Source: Actinoallomurus sp050942425
GTDB lineage: Bacteria; Actinomycetota; Actinomycetes; Streptosporangiales; Streptosporangiaceae
Direction of reading: 5' to 3'
Assembly: GCF_050942425.1 (NCBI RefSeq)
Contig: NZ_CP192063.1
Location: forward strand, 8,990,001-9,054,000
DNA length: 64,000 bases
A model generated the notes under the pieces. That model made no database searches and was not told where the DNA came from. It saw only the letters and a program-made list of their open reading frames with translations. Position numbers and translations under genes: made by a program. Below are positions 58,808-64,000 of this stretch, piece by piece (position 1 is the stretch's first letter; each line of letters begins with the position of its first letter).

Positions 58808-59452
58808 ATGATCACAGCCGTGTTGGCGTTCGCCGGGGTCGCCGCGTTGATCAACGTCACGCCTGGTCTGGACACCCTGCTGGTGGTGCGCACCTCCGCC
58901 GGTCAAGGGCGGCGCTTCGGTGTGGCCGCCGCCCTCGGGATCCTCTCCGGTTGTGTGGTGTGGAGCGTCGCGACGGCCGCGGGACTCACCGCGCTGCTCA
59001 CCGCCTCACACCTGGCCTATGACGCCTTGCGCATCGCCGGAGCCGGCTATCTGACCTGGCTGGGCATCTCGGCGCTGGTCCGGTCCCGGAGACGGAGCGC
59101 ACCCTCGCCTGGCGAGGCGTCTGATCAGGTCGCTCCTGATGCGGTGCCCCGTGGATGGCTCACCGCCTTCCGTTCCGGCATGGGCACCAACCTGCTCAAT
59201 CCCAAGGCCGGCGTGTTCTACATGAGCCTGATCCCGCAGTTCATCCCGCACGGCGCGCCGACGTTCGGCACCACACTGCTGCTCAGCGCCGTGGACATGG
59301 TGGAGCTGGCGGTCTGGTACTGGGTGGTCTCCGGCGCCGCGCACGCGCTGAGCGAACGGATCCGGCGGCCGTCCTTCCGCCGCCGGATGGAGCAGATCAG
59401 CGGGATCGCGTTCCTCGGGTTCGCCGTCAACCTGCTCGTCGACGAGAAATGA
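58808..59452 (+). CDS. LysE family translocator
   Basis: 214 residues. Six helices, and the motifs ALINVTPGLDTLLVVRTSAGQGRRFGVAAALGILSGCVVW and GMGTNLLNPKAGVFYMSLIPQFIP define the LysE/RhtB exporter family, which exports amino acids or their analogues. The loop SRRRSAPSPGEASDQVAPDAVPRG lies between helices 3 and 4. It starts 10 bp after the PIG-L deacetylase stop, so the two are probably co-transcribed. Confidence 0.92.
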   Translation: MITAVLAFAGVAALINVTPGLDTLLVVRTSAGQGRRFGVAAALGILSGCVVWSVATAAGLTALLTASHLAYDALRIAGAGYLTWLGISALVRSRRRSAPSPGEASDQVAPDAVPRGWLTAFRSGMGTNLLNPKAGVFYMSLIPQFIPHGAPTFGTTLLLSAVDMVELAVWYWVVSGAAHALSERIRRPSFRRRMEQISGIAFLGFAVNLLVDEK

Positions 59453-59458
59453 CCAGGG

Positions 59459-60139
59459 TCACTTCGTGAACTTCAGCAGGAACTCCACCTGACCGTTGTC
59501 CTGCGTCTGGATGGGGCCGAAGCTCGGGTTGGCGATCTTCCAGTCGGCGAACTTCACCGGGATCGACCCGCTCACGTCGAAGGCTCCCGGCGCGGTACGG
59601 GACGCGGTGACGTCGAAGGTGACCTTCCTGGTCTCCGCCTTGAGCGTGAGGTTCCCGGTCGCCTTCGTATTGATCTTCGCGCCGACCGCGGGCACGCTGC
59701 CGAGGTCGATGGGCTCGGTGAGGGCGAAGGTGGCCTTCGGGTACTTCGCGGTCTCCATGATGCGCCCCTGGAACTGCTGGTCGCGCCGGTCCTTGTCGCT
59801 CTTCACCGTGGTCAGGTCCACGGTGAACGAGCCCTTGGTCGCCTTGGTCCCGGCGATGGTCAGGTCGCCGGTGACGCCGTTCGTGCGCCCGACCGCCTCG
59901 GTGTTCTGGCCGAACAGCACCTCCTTCACCCGGTATCCGGCCTGCGATCCCGAGGCGGCCTTCCACGTTCCGTCGGCGGGCACCGCCGCGCCCGTGGCGG
60001 CCTGGGGTGAGGCCGAGACGCTCAGCGGTGCGGGCGCCTTGTCCTGGAAGAAGTGGATGTAGACGAACGGCCCTCCGACGACGAGGACGACGGCGACGGC
60101 CACTCCGATGAGCAGCAGGCGCTTCCAGTTGCGGGTCAT
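59459..60139 (-). CDS. YceI family lipid-binding protein, membrane-anchored
   Basis: 226 residues from ATG 60139. N-terminal helix WKRLLLIGVAVAVVLVVGGPFVYIHF anchors or exports it. The YceI domain follows: DGTWKAASGSQAGYRVKEVLFGQNTEAVGRTNGVTGDLTIAGTKATKGSFTVDLTTVKSDKDRRDQQFQGRIMETAKYPKATFAL, with strands up to GPIQTQDNGQVEFLLKF. The beta-barrel binds polyisoprenoid lipids. Convergent with LysE; no partner cytochrome b561 gene nearby. Confidence 0.9.
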   Translation of the reverse strand: MTRNWKRLLLIGVAVAVVLVVGGPFVYIHFFQDKAPAPLSVSASPQAATGAAVPADGTWKAASGSQAGYRVKEVLFGQNTEAVGRTNGVTGDLTIAGTKATKGSFTVDLTTVKSDKDRRDQQFQGRIMETAKYPKATFALTEPIDLGSVPAVGAKINTKATGNLTLKAETRKVTFDVTASRTAPGAFDVSGSIPVKFADWKIANPSFGPIQTQDNGQVEFLLKFTK

Positions 60140-60205
60140 GGACTCTCGATTCCCCGGTGATGGCGTGGACGGGTGCCATCCCACCAGCGGGGAATCAGAG
60201 AATCC

Positions 60206-61666
60206 TCAGAAGGGGTAGCGGGCGATCTCGCCCTGCATGGTGACCCACTGCGTCTCGGTGAACGCCTCGATGTTGGCCGCCGCGCCGCCGAAGCGCGAGC
60301 CCGTGCCCGACGCGCCGACGCCGCCGAACGGGGCGACGGCCTCGTCGTCGACGGTCTGGTCGTTGATGTGCACGATGCCGCTGGGGATGCGCTCGGCGAG
60401 GTCGAGGGCCTTCATGACGTCACGGGTGAGGATGCCGAGCGACAGGCCGTACTCGGTGCCGACGGCCAGTTCCACCGCCTCCTCCGCCGAGCCGAACACG
60501 CTGACGGGGGCGACCGGCCCGAAGACCTCGTCCGCGTACGCCGGGGTCTGCGGGGTGACGTCGGCGAGGACGGTCGGGCGGTAGAACAGCCCCTCGTACG
60601 TGCCGCCGGCGGCCAGGCGCGCGCCCGCCTCGACGCTCGCCGTGACCAGCGCGTGCACTCGGTTGCGCTGGCCCGCGTCGATGATGGGGCCCAGGGCGAC
60701 CTGGTCGGTGGCGGGGTTCCCGACGGGCAGGCCGTCGGCCTTGGCGGCGAGCCGTTCGACGTACTCGCCGGCGATCCGCTCGTGGACGAGGTGCCGTCCG
60801 GTGGTCATGCAGATCTGGCCCTGGTGCATGAAGGAGCCGAACGCCGCGGCCGACACCGCCAGGTCGAGGTCGGCGTCGTCGAGGACGATGAGGGCGGAGT
60901 TGCCGCCGAGTTCCAGGTGGGCGCGCTTGAGGTGGCGTCCCGCCGCCGCCCCGACCGCGCGGCCGGCGGCGGTGGAGCCGGTGAAGGAGATGACCCGGAC
61001 GTGCGGGTCGGCGACGAGCGCCTCACCGGCCTCGGCCCCGCCGGGCAGCATGTGCAGGACTCCGGCGGGCAGCCCGGCCTCCTCGAGGACGCGGGCGATG
61101 ACGACGCCTCCGGAGACCGCCGTACGGGGGTCGGGCTTGAACACGACGGAGTTGCCGAGCGCGAGGGCCGGGGCGACCGAGCGGATGCCGAGGATGAGCG
61201 GGAAGTTGAAGGGCGCGATCACGCCGACGACGCCGGCGGGCACCCGGCGGGCGAGGCTGAGGCGCTTCTTGGCGGTCGGCAGGACGTCGCCGAGAGTGTG
61301 CGAGGCCAGCGCGGACGCCTCGTAGCACTCCTGCGCGGCGATGTGGGTCTCCAGGGCGGCCTTGGGCGGGATCGCGCCGGTCTCGCGGACGATCCACTGC
61401 TCGATCTCGGCGGCGTGCTGCTCGAACAGCAGGCCGGCGCGGCGGAGCACGGCCGCGCGCTCCTCGAACGAGGTGGCGGCCCAGCCCCGCTGGGCCTTGG
61501 CCGCCTCGGCCGCGGCCCGGGCGATGTCCTCGGCGGCGGCGTTGCCGGTGCGCCCGAGTTCGGCGCCGGTGGCGGGCTCCACGACGGGCGCCTCTCCGCC
61601 GGACGGCTCGTACCAGCCGTCGCCGAACACCGAGCCGGTCCAGGTCTTCTCGTCCAGCAGAGCCAT
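60206..61666 (-). CDS. Aldehyde dehydrogenase (benzaldehyde/vanillin dehydrogenase-like)
   Basis: 486 residues from ATG 61666, preceded by GAGGAGGAA; the longer open frame upstream is not used. Motifs: VGVIAPFNFPLILGIRSVAPALALGNSVVFKPD (NAD site), SFTGSTAAGRAVG, HLELGGNSALIVLDDADLD (general base Glu) and GQICMTTGRHLV (catalytic Cys). The QICMTT version and MALLDEKTW start resemble aromatic aldehyde dehydrogenases. Converts an aldehyde to an acid with NAD(P)+. Single gene. Confidence 0.9.
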   Translation of the reverse strand: MALLDEKTWTGSVFGDGWYEPSGGEAPVVEPATGAELGRTGNAAAEDIARAAAEAAKAQRGWAATSFEERAAVLRRAGLLFEQHAAEIEQWIVRETGAIPPKAALETHIAAQECYEASALASHTLGDVLPTAKKRLSLARRVPAGVVGVIAPFNFPLILGIRSVAPALALGNSVVFKPDPRTAVSGGVVIARVLEEAGLPAGVLHMLPGGAEAGEALVADPHVRVISFTGSTAAGRAVGAAAGRHLKRAHLELGGNSALIVLDDADLDLAVSAAAFGSFMHQGQICMTTGRHLVHERIAGEYVERLAAKADGLPVGNPATDQVALGPIIDAGQRNRVHALVTASVEAGARLAAGGTYEGLFYRPTVLADVTPQTPAYADEVFGPVAPVSVFGSAEEAVELAVGTEYGLSLGILTRDVMKALDLAERIPSGIVHINDQTVDDEAVAPFGGVGASGTGSRFGGAAANIEAFTETQWVTMQGEIARYPF

Positions 61667-61743
61667 GATGCGCGGTTCCTCCTCTTCGAGCGGTTTCGTC
61701 AGCCTATGCCCGGAGTGGAGGCCGCCAAAGGCCCAGACAGCGG

Positions 61744-61778
61744 GACCGTGCCGGACAGCGGCGCTGCCCGGCACGGTC
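61744..61778. terminator. Hairpin terminator of the right-edge glycosidase gene
   Basis: GACCGTGCCGG (61744-61754) pairs with CCGGCACGGTC (61768-61778); the loop itself can pair (CAGC/GCTG). It lies 15 bp after the stop of the minus-strand glycosidase-like gene. Confidence 0.7.
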
Positions 61779-61793
61779 GCGGTCGTCGGTCGG

Positions 61794-64000
61794 TCAGTTG
61801 TTGAGGTTGATGGTGATCGTGTTTCCGGTGGCCGTCACCGTGTGGGTGCTCGAGTTGTAGCTTCCGCCGCTCACCGAGGTGACCGAGGAGCTGGAGAAGA
61901 CGGGCAGCGAGATGTAGGCGGTGCCGCCGGGCGGGGTGCCGGTGATGCTCACGGTGATCGCCCGGGCGCCCGGGTTCGTGACCGCGATCGAGACCCCGTA
62001 GGTGCTGCGCGAGCCGGAGCTCACGTTGTACGACGAGGTCAGGTTGCTCACCGAGACGGTCTGCCCGGCCGCCAGCCAGGAGTTGGGGATGCCGCGGCCG
62101 ATGTAGAGCGGCCGGGTGTAGGTGTACGGGCCCGAACCCGACGACGCCAGTCCTTCGGCGACGATCGAGTTCAGCAGGCCCAGCTGCTGGCCCGCGAGCG
62201 GCCAGGCGTACGGGCAGGCGCCGAACTCCGGGCCCGCGTGGTTGCCGTTCCACGGGTTCGACGAGCTCGGGCCGCTGCCGTTGGCCTCCCACCAGGCGTT
62301 CGGGCCGCCCGTGGTGGTCGCCAGCTGCCAGGCGTAGCTGGTGATCGGCATGTCGCGGTACTTGTCGCCGTAGAGGCCGTCGGACGCGTAGAAGGTGTTG
62401 TAGCCGGTGGAGTAGCCGTTGAAGGCGCCGAAGGTCGGATAGGGGTAGCCCTGCGCGGACAGCCGGGCGAAGCCCCACTGGTACATGCGGTCGATCTGGC
62501 CGGGGTCGCCGATGACGCCGTTCAGCGCGCCGCCCATCAGCATCGTGTCGAACTGGTTCTGTCCCGCCCAGGCCGGCGACGCCCAGTTGGCGTCGTTGAA
62601 GGTGTTGCAGCGGTTGGCGCTGTTGGGCTTGTCGACCTCGCAGGGCAGGTAGTTGAAGCCGTTGGCCGACTCGTTGTTGCCGACCACCCTGTTCAGGGCG
62701 TTCAGGAGGTTGGTGTAGGCGGTGTCCGCGTACGTCGCCTCCGAGGTCAGGCCGAGCCTGGTCGCGATGTACTTGTAGGACGCGAGGCCGATCAGCGCCG
62801 AGTAGTTGCTGAACAGCCACTTGCCGGTCGAGTCGTTGTCGAAGTTGGTCTGCAGCGTGCCGTCGGAGTCGAGCTGCCCCTGGTAGTAGTTGTGCATCAT
62901 CGTGTAGAGGCTGGGGCCCCACTTCGAGGAGCCGCCGGAGTCGTCGTGGAAGTAGCTGTTCACGAACGAGGTGTCGCCCGTCTTCGCCAGGTAGATCGCC
63001 CAGATCTCGGGCGTCTTCCAGACCCCGTCCCAGTACCAGTTCGCGCCCTTCTCGTCCCAGCCCGACGTCTCGGAGATCCGGGCGGTGAGCAGGAGGTTCT
63101 GCGCGTCGTGGAAGTCACCGGTCGACAGCTTGGCGATCAGCTCCCCGGGCACGTCGTGGTTGAGGATATAGGCGTAGTTGTTGGCTGCCGAGAACTGTGC
63201 CTTGCCCACCTGCATGATCAGGTTGTAGGCCGTGGCCGCCTTGTAGGCGTTGGTCATCGCCGTGCCCGGGTTGGCCAGGTTGCCGGTGTTCGGCAGGCTG
63301 ACGTTGGGCAGCGAGAAGGTGTTCAGCTCGCCCAGCCGGCCGTTCCAGTACGAGGACATCTGGCTGTAGGCGGTGTCGTAGTTCGGCGCGCTGGAGGACA
63401 GCGTGCTCGTGCTGGGGAAGGCCGCCCCGCTGCCGAAGTTGTCGACCGCGGCCACGAAGTCGTGGTTGTTGGTCGCGCCCGCCGCGACCGTGTCCAGCGA
63501 CGAACTGGTCAGCCGTACGAGGTTGGGCCCGGACCCGCCGGGTGACACGGTCACCGAGCTCGAGCCCTTGTTGGTCACCGAGACCCGGGTGTAGATCAGC
63601 GAGAAGGCGCTGCCGTTCAGCGTCACCTTGTTCGCGAAGTTCTTGATGGCGATGGTGACCGAACCGCTGGTGAACTGTGTCTTCAGGGCGGGCAGGTAGC
63701 CGTTGTCCATGGTCCACTGGACCGACTGCGCCGGGTGGCTGCCGCCGTAGTTGTAGGCGCTGAAGGAGTACATCCCGCCGCAGTACTGCGAGTTGTAGGT
63801 GCTGTTGACACCGCGCGCGAAGTACGACCCGGACAGGAAGGTCGTCACCGGCCAGTAGTTGCCGTCCCAGCCGAGCGCGCTGGTGTTGTAGTAGCCCTGA
63901 GAGTACGGGTCGTTGGGGGTGGGGAAGTTCGTCCCGTACGACCGGCCGAGGCCGGAGTTCCCGCACACGTTGTAGGCGGGCAGGGACGGGAAGCCCTCGT
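61794..64000 (-). CDS. Secreted six-hairpin glycosidase-like protein, 5' end missing
   Basis: The frame is open to the right edge; at least 734 residues are visible and the N-terminus lies outside. The N-terminal visible part is a beta-sandwich (GGSHPAQSVQWTMDNGYLPALKTQFTSGSVTIAIKNFAN ... VSVTNKGSSSVTVSPGG). The middle is alpha-helical and resembles (alpha/alpha)6 glycosidase barrels (WYWDGVWKTPEIWAIYLAKTGDTSFVNSYF; WASPAWAGQNQFDTMLMGGALNG). The C-terminus is a beta domain (YGVSIAVTNPGARAITVSITGTPPGGTAYISLPVF). The family cannot be fixed; GH95-, GH127- or GH15-like folds all have such barrels. Likely a secreted plant-polysaccharide enzyme. Confidence 0.65.
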   Translation of the reverse strand, partial: EGFPSLPAYNVCGNSGLGRSYGTNFPTPNDPYSQGYYNTSALGWDGNYWPVTTFLSGSYFARGVNSTYNSQYCGGMYSFSAYNYGGSHPAQSVQWTMDNGYLPALKTQFTSGSVTIAIKNFANKVTLNGSAFSLIYTRVSVTNKGSSSVTVSPGGSGPNLVRLTSSSLDTVAAGATNNHDFVAAVDNFGSGAAFPSTSTLSSSAPNYDTAYSQMSSYWNGRLGELNTFSLPNVSLPNTGNLANPGTAMTNAYKAATAYNLIMQVGKAQFSAANNYAYILNHDVPGELIAKLSTGDFHDAQNLLLTARISETSGWDEKGANWYWDGVWKTPEIWAIYLAKTGDTSFVNSYFHDDSGGSSKWGPSLYTMMHNYYQGQLDSDGTLQTNFDNDSTGKWLFSNYSALIGLASYKYIATRLGLTSEATYADTAYTNLLNALNRVVGNNESANGFNYLPCEVDKPNSANRCNTFNDANWASPAWAGQNQFDTMLMGGALNGVIGDPGQIDRMYQWGFARLSAQGYPYPTFGAFNGYSTGYNTFYASDGLYGDKYRDMPITSYAWQLATTTGGPNAWWEANGSGPSSSNPWNGNHAGPEFGACPYAWPLAGQQLGLLNSIVAEGLASSGSGPYTYTRPLYIGRGIPNSWLAAGQTVSVSNLTSSYNVSSGSRSTYGVSIAVTNPGARAITVSITGTPPGGTAYISLPVFSSSSVTSVSGGSYNSSTHTVTATGNTITINLNN

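Noticed and set aside
1..64000. Prophage, insertion sequence or attachment site
   Set aside because: No integrase, transposase, recombinase, tRNA or flanking direct repeat was seen; lower-GC patches at 13.1-13.5 kb and 53-54 kb are suggestive only.

Overview
The window is very GC-rich chromosomal DNA from an actinomycete. GTG and TTG starts, many ATGA/GTGA overlaps, an F420-type oxidoreductase, a mycothiol-type deacetylase, MmyB- and SCO6745-type proteins, DUF6928, a MacS-type kinase and Cel/Ceb-type operators all fit a filamentous soil actinobacterium (Streptosporangiales/Streptomycetales type; the genus cannot be fixed from sequence alone). I see no rRNA, tRNA, insertion sequence, phage or CRISPR array.

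Layout. 1-16.6 kb is a mosaic of small metabolic and regulatory units: an ABM-domain protein (cut by the left edge), an ACT protein, a membrane protein/TetR operon with two palindromic operators, SMP-30, a WYL regulator divergent from a double NTF2-fold protein, a 33/33/23-bp repeat array, a sarcosine-oxidase-type flavoprotein, a methyltransferase-like gene with a coupled leader ORF, an LLM oxidoreductase, a GNAT, a MerR/BtrH-like operon, a secreted I36-type protein, a MacS-type two-component system whose response regulator has a duplicated start region, and a LacI regulator divergent from a secreted alpha-amylase.

16.6-34.7 kb is the centrepiece: a LacI regulator, a sugar ABC importer without its own ATPase, cytoplasmic GH31 alpha-xylosidase and GH1 beta-glucosidase, then exported GH3, GH2, GH35 and GH29 (alpha-L-fucosidase) enzymes. 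Together they cover the exo-activities needed to dismantle fucosylated, galactosylated xyloglucan oligosaccharides. Three copies of the palindrome TCGAAGCGCTTCGA mark the regulator gene, the importer operon and the GH3 gene. A CelR/CebR-type box (TGGGAGCGCTCCCA) precedes the regulator, suggesting that cellulose sensing is wired into the hemicellulose locus.

34.8-43.8 kb holds an AAA/DUF4143 ATPase preceded by four 23-bp tandem repeats, an Imm21-like protein, a DUF6928 protein, and a second sugar or sugar-acid operon (substrate-binding lipoprotein, enolase-superfamily dehydratase, two RbsC-type permeases, RbsA-type ATPase) divergent from a GntR/FCD regulator.

44.5-61.7 kb is again mixed: a SigJ/ECF41-like sigma factor divergent from an AhpD-like CMD protein with mirror-image candidate promoters, methyltransferases, MerR, a thioredoxin-reductase-like flavoprotein, XRE regulators, a CynX-type transporter, an XRE/TPR regulator beside two unknown ORFs, a membrane protein/TetR operon under a 37-bp perfect palindrome, a frameshifted membrane protein, a PIG-L deacetylase, LysE, YceI and an aldehyde dehydrogenase. 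The right edge cuts a large secreted six-hairpin-glycosidase-like protein.
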